The translations under genes were made by a program, and so were the position numbers. A stretch of DNA of 64,000 nt from Molanna angustata (Eukaryota; Arthropoda; Insecta; Trichoptera; Molannidae). The first letter of the stretch is position 1. Each line of letters begins with the position of its first letter. The DNA is taken from positions 27,896,591 through 27,960,590 of the forward strand of contig OY754970.1 in NCBI GenBank assembly GCA_963576475.1, read 5' to 3'. Shown in pieces: positions 22,476 through 32,015 of this stretch. The notes under the pieces are model-generated. The model worked only from the letters and a program-made list of their open reading frames with translations. It did no database searches and was not told the origin of the DNA.

Positions 22476-25400
22476 CTATATCTTTATACCGGTGGTGGAG
22501 ATGAATTTAGCGATTTCTAATATTACATGTCGTGAGCCAATCGCCAACAGATGCTCCATACTAAAGGGTCTTTCTATTTTCACCACTTTTCCGTACATAC
22601 CTCTATCCGAGACCAACGGGCAGGCAAAGAACACATGGTTCAGTGTCTCGAGATCCTGACCGCACTCGCAGTATGGGCTGTTAACAACTCCTATTCTGAA
22701 TAGATGAGGGGCTATTGAGCAATGTCCGATCCGCATTCTACATATAGTTGAGACGACACATTTGTTCAACTGATAAGCTGTATACCAAGGCTTTCTTGGA
22801 ATCGTAGGTTGAATATCTTTATAAAATCTGCCTTTGTTCGAAGTCGGAGAGTTCCATTCCTTCTCCCACTCGTTCCAAGTTCGAGACTTGAGCGATAGGA
22901 TCACGTCGTCGAATGTAGGAAAGAAATTATTTAAATTTTCGCCCGACTCAATGGCGGATTTGGCCAACCTGTCCGCAATTTCGTTGCCTTCGATTCCTCG
23001 GTGTGAGGGAATCCAAGCAATCTTTATATCCTTACCAACGGAACTCAGATTGTAGAAATTTTTACGTATTTCACAGAGATTTATGTCATTAGGTCTTGTA
23101 TTTAAATTAGAAGCGATTGCAGAGACACAGCTGAGTGAATCGGTAAAAATGATTGCCCTTTGAAGATTTAGACTGTGTATGGAGTCAAGTGCTATTTTGA
23201 TTGCCACACATTCCGCAGAGAATATAGAAGTTTGGAATGAAAGTTTATATTTGCTCTCAATTTTGAGACTAGGAATGAATACCCCGACTCCCAGAGCAGA
23301 ATCATTTGACATTTTAGAACCATCAGTAAATATGTGAATATGGGAGGGATAGGATGAAATAAAATCCTGGAAAATTGAACGATTCTCAGAAGGGTTTAAA
23401 GAAGATTTGAGAATACCAATGTCTTTATGTATCTCTGGTATGTGGATAATTGCCTCGTAAGGGATATTGTAGTAAGGAGGAACAGTAGATTCTGGGGGAA
23501 GGTAGTGAGATTGAGAGAAATATATATAACTCTTGCAAAGACATGGAATTTGTTTGCCCCTCCTTATATGTTCCTTCAGCAGAGACACAAGGATTTTTAA
23601 TGGGTCTGTTAGCAATTTGTTTGGGGTTGAAAATCTTCTAAGAAGGAAACTGTCTGATAGAAATTGTCTTCGGAGAATCAAAGGAGGGTCTACACTCTCC
23701 ACTTGAAGGACATTTACAGGTGATGATCCCATAGCTCCGAGCACCAGTCTAAGGGATTTTGATTGGACTACATTGAGTCTCTTTTGGAGATATTTGGGGA
23801 GAGGGTCGAGAATGAAACTTCCATAATCCAGATGGCTGCGGATTAAAGCATTGTACATGAGTTTCATTGTGGTCGGGTGACTTCCCCACCATACTCTACT
23901 CACAGCACGTAAAATATTAAAATTTTTCTCACATGAGGAAACCACAGTATCAATGTGTCGTTTCCATGAAAGCTTTGAGTCAAGGATCATACCCAGGAAT
24001 CTGACCGATTTAACACAGGAGACTGTCATGTTGTCAATAGTTACAACGATATTTGGGAGCTTACGTTTTTTTGTAAATATAACAGTCTGACACTTGGAAG
24101 GGGCCAGATGCAGATTCAGTGAATTAAGCTTGCCATTTAAGTTCTGAAGATTCGTTATCAGGTTTTCTTTTGCAGTCTCTATATCTCTACTAAACGAGTA
24201 TATTACGATATCGTCCGCATATTGTAGGATTTTACAATCTTTCGTAACAACGGAATGTATTTGTGCACAATAAAGATTAAAAAGTATGGGGCTCAAGACA
24301 GATCCCTGAGGCAATCCTTTATATATTTTTCTAACGAATCGGGAATCGTTAGTCTCAATAACTATACTGCGCTCAGAGAGAATATTATGGATCAAGTTCG
24401 TCAAAAGACGCGGTACTCCCAAGCCCAATAGAATCTCACTCAATCTCTCTAATAAGACGTTGTCGAATGCAGAAACGATATCCAAAAAACTGGCAATAAC
24501 CGCTCCTTTTTTATTAAATGCAATACGAATATCTGTAACAAGTATGCTTAAATTATCCAAACACGACTTAGTTTTTCGAAATCCAAACTGATGAGCAGGT
24601 ATGAGTTTGTTATGTTCCATGTACCAATCCAACCTATTCTTAATCATGTGTTCAAGTATCTTTAAAACGCAAGAAGATAGGGCAATTGGCCGATATGAAT
24701 TACTGTAAGTAGGATCCTTTCCAGGTTTCAAGATGGGGATTATTTTTTGGGAATGCCATTCCTCAGGTATGTAACCTGTAGATAGACATAAGTTAAAAAA
24801 TGAAAGGAGATGAGTTTTGAAGTCATCTGGAAGGAATTTTAAAGCAGGGTAAGGGATGTCGTCTAACCCTGGAGATGTATTCCTGACAGCTTTCAAAGGG
24901 ATGATCAACTCACTCAGCGAGAAAGGAGAGTCTAGCATTGACAGCCGAGGTTGAGGAATAATAGTCTGCATCTTCAGTTCACTATAATTGGGAACAAAAG
25001 GAGGTGCCAATTTGTCGCAAAACTCTTCAAGACATGAATCAATTCTTGTTGAGTTTTTTGGGGAGACGACTGAGCCTCTGAAACGTCTTATAGAGTTCCA
25101 AACCACTGAAGTGGGGGTTCTAGGCGACAAAGAACTGCAGAAATTATACCATCCTCTTCTTTTTTTTTGGCGTAACATTTTTTTTGTTTGCGCTTGGATT
25201 TGTTTGGCATACAGAAAATTTTCCATGGTCATATTATTTTGAAAAGATGTTACTGCAAATTTACGCTTTTTAACCATTTCAGTACATTCTCTGTCCCACC
25301 AAGGTGGAGAAGGACGGGTTTTATTTTGGTGTTCAGAATATTTGGGTACAGTACAGTCAATTGAGTCGTGTATGATACCCTTCAGAGTTTTGTAGCATTC

Positions 25401-26198
25401 CTCTACATCTGGAGAAAGAAATATACTGCCACATTCACTATCAAGTTTAACTTGGATGGAATTATTATATTCTTGCCAATTGGCCTTGTTGAAATTTTTT
25501 CCTTGCCTAGGAGATCTCGATGTGAGGGAAAATCTAATGTGCAAATTCAATATAATGGGATATTGATCACTAGACAATGGATCTCTCATTACCTGCCATA
25601 AGGACTGGCAGGCTAATGAAGAAGATACTATTGATAAATCCACTGCGCTAGGGTTTTGAGAAGGAGGGGAAAATCTGGTTGGAGAACCATCGTTCAGTAT
25701 GCATAAATTATGCAAGTCTACAAATGATAGTATACATCTTCCTGAACTATCTGTCCATGCGGATCCCCAACTCACTGAATGGCTATTGAAATCTCCAAGA
25801 ATTACATAAGGTGGAGGAACGAGATCCATTATTGAGTTCCAATAATGTTCATCGAAAGATTTATGGGGAGGAATGTATGTAGAGATATATGTAATATTTG
25901 AAACCGAGATAGCAACTACTTGAACTTCTTTATTTGGTGGTAAGGAGATTCGTTTCCAAGAAAGCGATCTATGTATTAAAAAGGCAGTGCCTCCACCTCT
26001 AGAATATAAACGATCATCCCGAACACAATCATAGCCCGGAATGTTATAATACTGGCCACTTTGCAGCCAGGTTTCATTTAATGCACAAATTTTTATTTCA
26101 TATTTTTGTAATAAATGAATTATATCGCATCTATTAGCAATTGCGCTTCGACAGTTAAATTGTAAAATGGAGAGAGTATTACAATTATTCAAAGCCAT
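22476..26198 (-). CDS. LINE ORF2: APE endonuclease / reverse transcriptase / RNase H polyprotein
   Basis: An intact 1240-residue frame that would nick target DNA, reverse-transcribe the element RNA and degrade the template. The N-terminal APE-type endonuclease spans about 8-220: QFNCRS (N15), NETW (E42), STYIPP, LGDFN (D136, N138), AVDLSIV (D187). The last motif is SDQYP at 210-214 where the family has SDH, so the catalytic His is Gln. RT spans about 480-800: YRPIALSS, FLDIVSAFD (D573), GLPQGSVLSPILF, YADD (660-663). RNase H spans about 955-1085: TDGS (D959), AEC (E996), TDS (D1020), GNEIADRLAK (D1076). A C-terminal knuckle C1177-x-C1179 ... H1188-x4-C1193 follows. The ATG overlaps the end of ORF1 by 14 nt, suggesting coupled translation. 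RT and RNase H residues are complete; the endonuclease is probably impaired. Confidence 0.95.
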   Translation of the reverse strand: MALNNCNTLSILQFNCRSAIANRCDIIHLLQKYEIKICALNETWLQSGQYYNIPGYDCVRDDRLYSRGGGTAFLIHRSLSWKRISLPPNKEVQVVAISVSNITYISTYIPPHKSFDEHYWNSIMDLVPPPYVILGDFNSHSVSWGSAWTDSSGRCILSFVDLHNLCILNDGSPTRFSPPSQNPSAVDLSIVSSSLACQSLWQVMRDPLSSDQYPIILNLHIRFSLTSRSPRQGKNFNKANWQEYNNSIQVKLDSECGSIFLSPDVEECYKTLKGIIHDSIDCTVPKYSEHQNKTRPSPPWWDRECTEMVKKRKFAVTSFQNNMTMENFLYAKQIQAQTKKMLRQKKRRGWYNFCSSLSPRTPTSVVWNSIRRFRGSVVSPKNSTRIDSCLEEFCDKLAPPFVPNYSELKMQTIIPQPRLSMLDSPFSLSELIIPLKAVRNTSPGLDDIPYPALKFLPDDFKTHLLSFFNLCLSTGYIPEEWHSQKIIPILKPGKDPTYSNSYRPIALSSCVLKILEHMIKNRLDWYMEHNKLIPAHQFGFRKTKSCLDNLSILVTDIRIAFNKKGAVIASFLDIVSAFDNVLLERLSEILLGLGVPRLLTNLIHNILSERSIVIETNDSRFVRKIYKGLPQGSVLSPILFNLYCAQIHSVVTKDCKILQYADDIVIYSFSRDIETAKENLITNLQNLNGKLNSLNLHLAPSKCQTVIFTKKRKLPNIVVTIDNMTVSCVKSVRFLGMILDSKLSWKRHIDTVVSSCEKNFNILRAVSRVWWGSHPTTMKLMYNALIRSHLDYGSFILDPLPKYLQKRLNVVQSKSLRLVLGAMGSSPVNVLQVESVDPPLILRRQFLSDSFLLRRFSTPNKLLTDPLKILVSLLKEHIRRGKQIPCLCKSYIYFSQSHYLPPESTVPPYYNIPYEAIIHIPEIHKDIGILKSSLNPSENRSIFQDFISSYPSHIHIFTDGSKMSNDSALGVGVFIPSLKIESKYKLSFQTSIFSAECVAIKIALDSIHSLNLQRAIIFTDSLSCVSAIASNLNTRPNDINLCEIRKNFYNLSSVGKDIKIAWIPSHRGIEGNEIADRLAKSAIESGENLNNFFPTFDDVILSLKSRTWNEWEKEWNSPTSNKGRFYKDIQPTIPRKPWYTAYQLNKCVVSTICRMRIGHCSIAPHLFRIGVVNSPYCECGQDLETLNHVFFACPLVSDRGMYGKVVKIERPFSMEHLLAIGSRHVILEIAKFISTTGIKI

Positions 26199-27485
26199 TA
26201 TGATTATCTACTTTTTTTTGGCTCAGTAAGTCAAGTAAAAATGGCATGGCAGAGGCAACGTGGGACGGTAGGTTAGGAGTATCAGATATCAACGATATTA
26301 ATATTTTTGCAATGACTTGTAAGGTTTCACCATAACTCACATCAACTGATTTATTATTTATAATCGTTTTGTGCGGGTTATTTAATGCGCACCCGTTTTG
26401 AGGGTCATTTAATTGGCCATTATTATAAAGTAAACAGGCATCATGGTCTTTTTGATCGAATATTTGGGTGTTTTGTGGATTTCGAGAAGACTTAGATATA
26501 CTGTTTGAGCGGTGAAGAGATGGTATAGTATTTACAGTTTTAATTGCCTCAGTATAACTCTTCCGAGGAGCGGGGATTTTACTACTTGCTTCTTTGTATG
26601 AAACACTGTCTTTGGCCATTATGTACTTGACTTCTCTTTCTCTAGTCACAAAGGAACATGTAAACTATTTGCCGGGTGCTGACCATTGCAATTAACACAT
26701 TTTTCTGAGCCTGCTGGGACAGGGCATTCCGATGCTAGGTGGTGGTCGGCACATTTTAGACATCTCGGGTTGTTCTTAGATTTGCAATCTTTCATAATAT
26801 GGCCAAACTTACAGCAAATATAGCATTGAGAAGTGGGGTAGGTATACAGTTCAACGGATAGCGAGTTGTGGAACAGGAATACGTTCCTGGGAAGGGACTG
26901 TCCCTCGAATGTAAGTACCACCGTTTGGGATGGAACCCACTTCGTGGAACCTGATGACGTATCCCTCCTGTTCAGTCTCCTGGCTTTTATTATTTTACCA
27001 CAAGAATCTGGTACACTTGTAAATTCTATAATTTCTTCTTCACTTAAGTCTAAATCTACGGACCTCACTAAACCCATTTTAGTTATTTTAAAAGTAGGTA
27101 TGTACGCTTTTATATCATTTTTAGCAACAAAATCGCTTGTAATGAAGTTGTTTGCACTGAGTGCAGAGGTAAATGTTAGTACAATTTTGTTCCTCCCTTC
27201 TCCCTTAACTCCACCGATAGCAATATCTTTGATTTTGTTATTAAATAATTTCCTTCCAAAAGACATAGTATTAATATTTTTATTTTCTATATTTTGGACG
27301 TACACTATAAAAGGCCCTGTAGAGAAAGCAGGGTAAAATTTCTTAATATAATCTTTTTTGGGCGGGGAAGGCTGAGGAGAGGAACGACCTATTATCGGAT
27401 CCGAGGAACCCTGCACAGGTAAAGCATCATCAGCCTTACGTTTCAAGGCCCTCGGATCAGGAGGCTTAGTCTCGTCCACCTCCAT
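26185..27485 (-). pseudogene. LINE ORF1: gag-like zinc-knuckle RNA-binding protein, one frameshift
   Basis: The first frame (27485-26646, 279 codons from ATG) starts MEVDETKPPDPRALKRK, has a Pro/Lys-rich N-terminus, a middle domain with FIVYVQNIENKNINTMSFG, then zinc knuckles CYICCKFGHIMKDC and CLKCADHHLASEC. A third knuckle beginning CVNC is cut by a stop. From about 26660 the coding sequence continues in the -1 frame to 26185, with VKYIMAKDSVSYKEASSKI, a block typical of I-like ORF1 C-termini. In that frame a Cys falls where the third knuckle needs its last ligand, so a one-base deletion explains the break. ORF1 normally coats element RNA and acts as a chaperone. No slippery heptamer is visible, so programmed frameshifting is unlikely. 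Confidence 0.88.
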
Positions 27486-27826
27486 TTTCGCGATTCAGCA
27501 CTTAAATAAAATAATAAAGGTACCTATGTAGGTACTATGTAATTGAAAAAATTAAAAAAACAAAACAAAAACTGCAGCTGTCAAATAGCTGTCAAACAAA
27601 TCAAATGCAAAACAGAAATAACCTAAAAATCAATAGCAATTCATCATATTGCGGTCAAAATAATAATAAAATCAAAATAAAATATGAAAGAATAAACTTG
27701 AAATAGATAAACAAAAATAACAGCAATAAAATCTTATCTGTTCGCTGTGTAGTTAACGTAGGTAGATCAAATATTCGTACGAAGCACAACTGCACAACCG
27801 TTCACTAGCAACGTTCATTTTCGAAT
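27486..27826 (-). promoter_or_regulatory. LINE 5' UTR, presumed internal promoter
   Basis: The 341 bp between the 5' target duplication and the ORF1 ATG. It starts (minus strand) ATTCGAAAATGAACGTTGC and has GTTGTGCTTCGTACG within the first 55 bases, the region where insect LINEs carry downstream core promoter elements. The remainder is A/T-rich. The promoter role is inferred from position only. Confidence 0.5.
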
Positions 27827-27840
27827 CAGTATCGATGGAT
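27827..27840. repeat. Target-site duplication, 5' side of the full-length LINE
   Basis: CAGTATCGATGGAT, identical to 22232-22245. It fixes the LINE 5' end at 27826, giving a 341 bp 5' UTR before the ORF1 ATG. Confidence 0.88.
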
Positions 27841-28345
27841 AACTCTTGTTCCATGAAGAAGAGACGGTATGTTGGTGATATTGAGTTATCTGTGCGGCTT
27901 GCGGCAAGGCGCTTGAGGCACCGTTCGTTGTTACTCTGTTCAACTGCAGACTTGGGTATTTTGTGGTTTTTCTTGCAGCGGCAATATGACATGCTACCTG
28001 CGTCACGCAGAATTAAATTTCTCCCAAGATATTAATTTATTACGGTAGGTACATATAATACTTGCGCTTGTATAATCATTATAATAAAGTTTTTTACTGG
28101 TGTACTTATCTATAGTGTTCCATAACTTTCGCCTGAAATATTTAGAAAAAAATTGAATCGATTGAGAAATGATAGTAAATTACATATTTTAATCTTCGAT
28201 TTGTTCACCGAAAAAATACAAAAATTAACATGAATTCCAAAAAAGTGTTTTTATAGACTACGCAACACACCTGTATCTTTCTGTCTCTGTAATAGACATG
28301 GAATTACAAACATTTAAGTATTTGACTGAAATAGTAAGGTGTCTA
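27841..28345. other. Flank of the LINE insertion; short open frame, no recognised gene
   Basis: A 66-codon frame (27835-28035, plus) starts in the target duplication and is GC-richer than the surroundings (GGCTTGCGGCAAGGCGCTTG). Without the LINE it would be continuous with 21 open codons at 22183-22245. No domain was recognised, and it may be part of an older repeat. Beyond 28040 the sequence is A/T-rich. Confidence 0.35.
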
Positions 28346-28359
28346 ACTTTTAATGATGT

Positions 28360-28830
28360 GGTCTGATTTAAAATAAGTTACATACGGGTGCGAGACGTTG
28401 ACACTTACAATAAAATCCGCTGAACCTTTGAACATGTTTGAGAGGAAAGTTCTCCGCCGCATAATATGCGGTCCAGTGAAAGATGGGTAAGAGTGGCATA
28501 TAAGGCGAAAAGATGAACTGAATTGAATATATGAATCACCCAGTATGTCAACAAATATAAGTCTATCGAGATTGATGTGCTGGACATGTTCAGAGAATAC
28601 CAAAAATGCAAATTCCTAAGAGAATTTATGACTGGTCATCCAGGAGGAAGAAGGAAAATAGGAAGACCCAGGTTGCGATGGGAGGACGAGGTGAGGAGGA
28701 ATGCAGCACAGCTTTTAAGTGTTACAAACTGGAGGACGGCAGCTGATGACAGACGGGGTTGGAGGCAAAAGTTTAAGAAGACCAAGGCTCAACTTGGGCT
28801 GTAGCGCCATCGAAGAAGAAGATGAATATT
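28360..28830 (+). pseudogene. RTE-like LINE RT C-terminal tail
   Basis: The plus strand reads YGCETLTLTIKSAEPLNMFE, then RKVLRRIICGPVKDG, a stop, EWHIRRKDELN, and after frameshifts GRRKIGRPRLRWEDEVRRNA and QLLSVTNWRTAADDRRGWRQ. The order YG.E.W.L, FERK.LRRI.GPV, GRP..RW.D, NWR is diagnostic of insect RTE-like LINE tails. It ends with GCGCCATCGAAGAAGAAGA, a GAA-rich 3' tail. It is dead through several stops and 5'-truncated. Confidence 0.85.
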
Positions 28831-29454
28831 TAAAATAAGAGTTGAGAAACCCATCAAATGGAATGAAAATAAGTGGATTACGTTTACATATGTGTATCTG
28901 ATATGAAATCATGGATTATACATTATAATATTGCATAAGAACAAAAATAAATGAATGCTACGACATCTACGTATCTTTGACCAAAATTTTCTTCCATAAT
29001 TCTAATTATGGAGACTAATAACTTCCCCTTGCAAATCTCTGAAAGAGCACAAGCGAGTTTATTATGACCCAGATAAGTATGTATGTACTGTGTGGAACAG
29101 TTTTGTTTTGGTGGAAGCGGTTTTAATATTGGTGAAACTTTGTAGTCATCAGATATCGCACTTAATCTGCATTCGTTTGAACTCACATAACCCCAGGGGG
29201 TGGTTTGGGGTGTGTGGTCTTCTCCATTTTACACCCGCCTTTAACCTCCACTCTCTATTTTACTCCTATGTATTTGATAATGCATTCTGATCGACATTAC
29301 TACGGAAATCATTTATTTTTCATTTTCTATTTTAACTTTTTTTTTTTTTTTAATTTCATTTTCATTTTCTAAGTTATTAAAACCTAAAATTAACAACTTG
29401 ACGAAAAATTAGTTCTTTCTTCACATGCTTAATGTATACTCTCTCAGTTATGAA
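28831..29454. other. No gene recognised
   Basis: A GC-richer patch near 29185-29250 (CCCCAGGGGGTGGTTTGGGG) has no supported frame. The rest is A/T-rich. Confidence 0.4.
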
Positions 29455-29800
29455 AAAAAATATATGTATATTTATTTATTTATTTATTTATTTATTATAT
29501 CACAATACAGCATATTCATGTTAGGTGATCAACAACGCCCCACTAGGCATTACCTGTTCTGGGGCTGTTGTTAGAGATATAATTTAATGGCTATTTATAA
29601 AATTTATATGATACATAATTACATTAAAGCACATAAATAAACACAAATTGAAATAAAAAAAAATACATACATATAGGGACATACGTGGAACAGTCATTAA
29701 TAAGATATAAAATTAAAATGTGGTCGAAAGCTATAGGTGAACACTCTCCTCTGCATAGTGTCTGCCCGATACCAATAGCCATTCCTTTATATGGGTATAT
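29455..29800 (-). repeat. LINE 3' UTR fragment (shared with 55 kb copy)
   Basis: It starts with (TATTTAT)n on the plus strand, a complemented simple tail. It has GATCAACAACGCCCCACTAG and later AAGCTATAGGTGAACACTCT, CCTCTGCATAGTGTCTGCCC. All three blocks recur in order at 55010-55290, so this is a family of 5'-truncated LINE 3' ends. The coding part is absent or beyond recognition. Confidence 0.7.
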
Positions 29801-31305
29801 ATTTATGTATATAGAATTAAAAGTTAGGTACATATCAAAGCAATTTTTTACCACAAATGGTATAAAACTGTCAAAGTATGAGCCCATAATTGAAAATAAA
29901 ATAAATTGTATAATCACAGGATTAAAAAAAATACCATGAACTAATAGGTACCTAAATATTTATTAAAAAAAGAGAATATAAAAAAGTGTACAGTTTATTT
30001 TTTAATTGTTTTGTTATAATGTCCCATGTTGTTTCAAATGCCTGTTTTGTTTTTTATTTTATTTTAACGTTTGTTTCATTTTTTATTTAATGTTTTTCTT
30101 TAATTCTATGTTGTTTTTTTATTTTTCACAGAAAATAATGTTAAATCAATAAATAAAACAATATATTCAAACAATTATGAAATATTTTTCTAGTATCAAT
30201 TATTTTTTTGGAAGTCGATTAACAAAATGTAAAAAGACGTGTTTGCTCAAAATTGTGAAAATAAAACCAATAGTAAAGTAATCTGGTTTCTTATTCTGAT
30301 AAGCAATTCTATAAGAATTTTCATTTTAGATCATATTTGGAGCTCAAAAATATCATAAAATTGGAGTGAATCTAATTAAAAAATATCTATTTACATACCT
30401 AATCGTTGTTCAAACATCATGAACGGTTGCATTTAGAGTGGATTATATTTTCAAGAACCCCGTCCTGAAATATTTCATTAAGTCTGTAGATTTATTTTAA
30501 ATCTTCTGGTTAAGGCTTTCCTCGCCAAACAAATAATTGTTTGGGAATCTGTATTCGGCTGATGAAAACCATTCGGAAAATTCATCCCCCGATTTTATAA
30601 TCTTCGAAAACCGTGCGATAGAACAAATTCATATTTATTCCTTTGATTTTGTGTTGTGTACTCTGTTTGAACCCCCGCCCAAACTAACCCTTCAGCGAGG
30701 GTGGGTATAGGGGAGTGATCTAGGATATATGTGTATAATGCACCCACTCTAATAAAGTCTAATATTTACTGATGAAAATTGAGTAAAAAGGAAAGTTCTT
30801 GCTTACACCGCGTCTGATCTGATGAGCTATAATACTTTATGGTGTTTTCCATCTTCAAAGTATCACCTTCATGTACGTAGAGAATGCTTTCACATCCTAT
30901 GTTCAACCCTTTGTCTAAATAACACTCAGTATGACACCCCGTTTATTGTATCTTATACCTGGATTTGGAATTCATATCAGTTCAAAGTAAGACTTTCAGA
31001 TAAAATTCCTTTATTTGATATGAAACTCTAGGACATTGTTCACGTGCACCACGTTATGCATTTATCCAATAACAAATTTGTGATTTTTTTTGTTATTTAC
31101 CATATACAAATTCAATCTCAAAAACTAACAAGATTATTCGAAATTATGTCATACAAAAGAGTTGCACAGTTATATAAGTATGAATTATAAACCCTATCAA
31201 ATTCATTAATCTTTTTTTTTGCTTCTGAATATTTTTGTCTCACTAGTTGGTTGAAAAACAAACATACAGTTGGCAATTATCTTGTCACGTGCAACCATAC
31301 TATTT
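29801..31305. other. No gene; unique-looking segment at 30.4-30.75 kb
   Basis: Mostly A/T-rich. From 30400 to 30760 the composition is balanced (GGCTTTCCTCGCCAAACAAA, ACCCCCGCCCAAACTAACCC), with no repeats shared inside the window. It could be conserved non-coding DNA. The 69-codon frame at 30822-31031 has no recognisable feature. Confidence 0.35.
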
Positions 31306-31533
31306 TATCGAATATTTTTATTATTGCATATGCGCAAACATTGGATTTTTTTCCCCGTCGGGAGTCAAAGATATTTTTTAACAGATTTTTAATTATCTCA
31401 ATAGAGACGAAGTTGGAATATTCCAACTTCGTCTCTATTGAGATAACTAAAAATCTGTTAAAAAATATCTTTGACTCCCGACGGGGAAAAAAATCCAATG
31501 TTTGCGCATATGCAATAATAAAAATATTCGATT
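31306..31533. repeat. 228 bp near-perfect palindrome, no spacer (family R)
   Basis: The two 114 bp arms meet at 31419/31420 (TTGGAATATTCCAA). Each arm carries CTCAATAGAGACGAAGTTGG, TTTGACTCCCGACGGGG (in the outward direction) and TTTGCGCATATGCAATAATA. The long open frames on both strands (31251-31559 and 31277-31498) encode nearly the same peptide only because of the palindrome. It is a head-to-head duplication of the terminal part of the repeat that continues to about 32015. Confidence 0.93.
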
Positions 31534-31559
31534 ACTTACACATTGGTACAAGTAGGTAA

Positions 31560-32015
31560 ATAAGACAAAAATGACCTTATAAGTCTGGCGCAATTCAGGG
31601 GTGACTTCTATGCGAAAAATGCATTGTCACCTCAGATATAAGAATTGTAGCTTTCATTATTTACAAAAAAAAAAACAATTCTCTCAATAGATGGCATTAC
31701 AACAAAAAAAAAATTAAAAAAAAATAATAAGATTGTTGTTCATAATTTCACCCATAGATGGCTGTAGTAAAAATTCCTTATTTTCAAGCGAAAAGAATTT
31801 CAGTATTACAATATATAGAACTTTCAAAATTGAATTGATAGGGATCTCATTAAAAAGGCATAATTGGTGAACGTTGCGCAAGCGCATAAAGTGATCACGT
31901 AAACCAGCCGATGACAGGTCGTAAGCCCTGTAGGTGCCTTGATTTCCCGATTCTCCTACAATAAATATTCCAACTTCGTCTCTATTGAGATAATTAAAAA
32001 TCTGTTAAAAAACAT
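31560..32015 (+). repeat. Dispersed repeat family R, copy 1 body
   Basis: The order is: AATTCAGGGGTGACTTCTAT, TGTCACCTCAGA, AATAGATGGCATTACAA, GGTGAACGTTGCGCAAGCGC, ACCAGCCGATGACAGGTCGT, CCCTGTAGGTGCCTTG and CCAACTTCGTCTCTATTGAG. The same blocks recur at 56165-56590 in the same order, inverted at 34187-34545, and partly at 43886-44075. Non-coding; class unknown. Confidence 0.85.

Larger units (their letters stand above)
22246..27826 (-). mobile_element. Full-length I-group non-LTR retrotransposon (LINE), 5.6 kb
   Basis: A complete two-ORF LINE on the minus strand: 5' UTR (27486-27826), ORF1 (26185-27485, frameshifted), ORF2 (22476-26198), 3' UTR of about 215 bp and a poly(A) of 14-15 (T run at 22245-22259). 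The 14 bp word CAGTATCGATGGAT occurs at 22232-22245 and 27827-27840 and frames the element exactly, as expected of a target-site duplication. APE endonuclease + RT + RNase H with a zinc-knuckle ORF1 places it in the I-like superfamily (I, Nimb or a relative). The finer clade is not decided. Identical duplications and an open ORF2 argue for a fairly recent insertion. Confidence 0.93.

Noticed and set aside
26640..26665. Programmed -1 frameshift between the two parts of LINE ORF1
   Set aside because: No slippery heptamer or clear downstream structure was seen; a one-base deletion that also restores a zinc-knuckle Cys is simpler.
26866..27336. 156-codon plus-strand open frame
   Set aside because: Lies opposite the LINE ORF1 coding strand and has no domain.
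31251..31559. Two open frames on opposite strands giving nearly the same peptide
   Set aside because: They follow from the 228 bp palindrome; no domain, and the repeat family is non-coding elsewhere.
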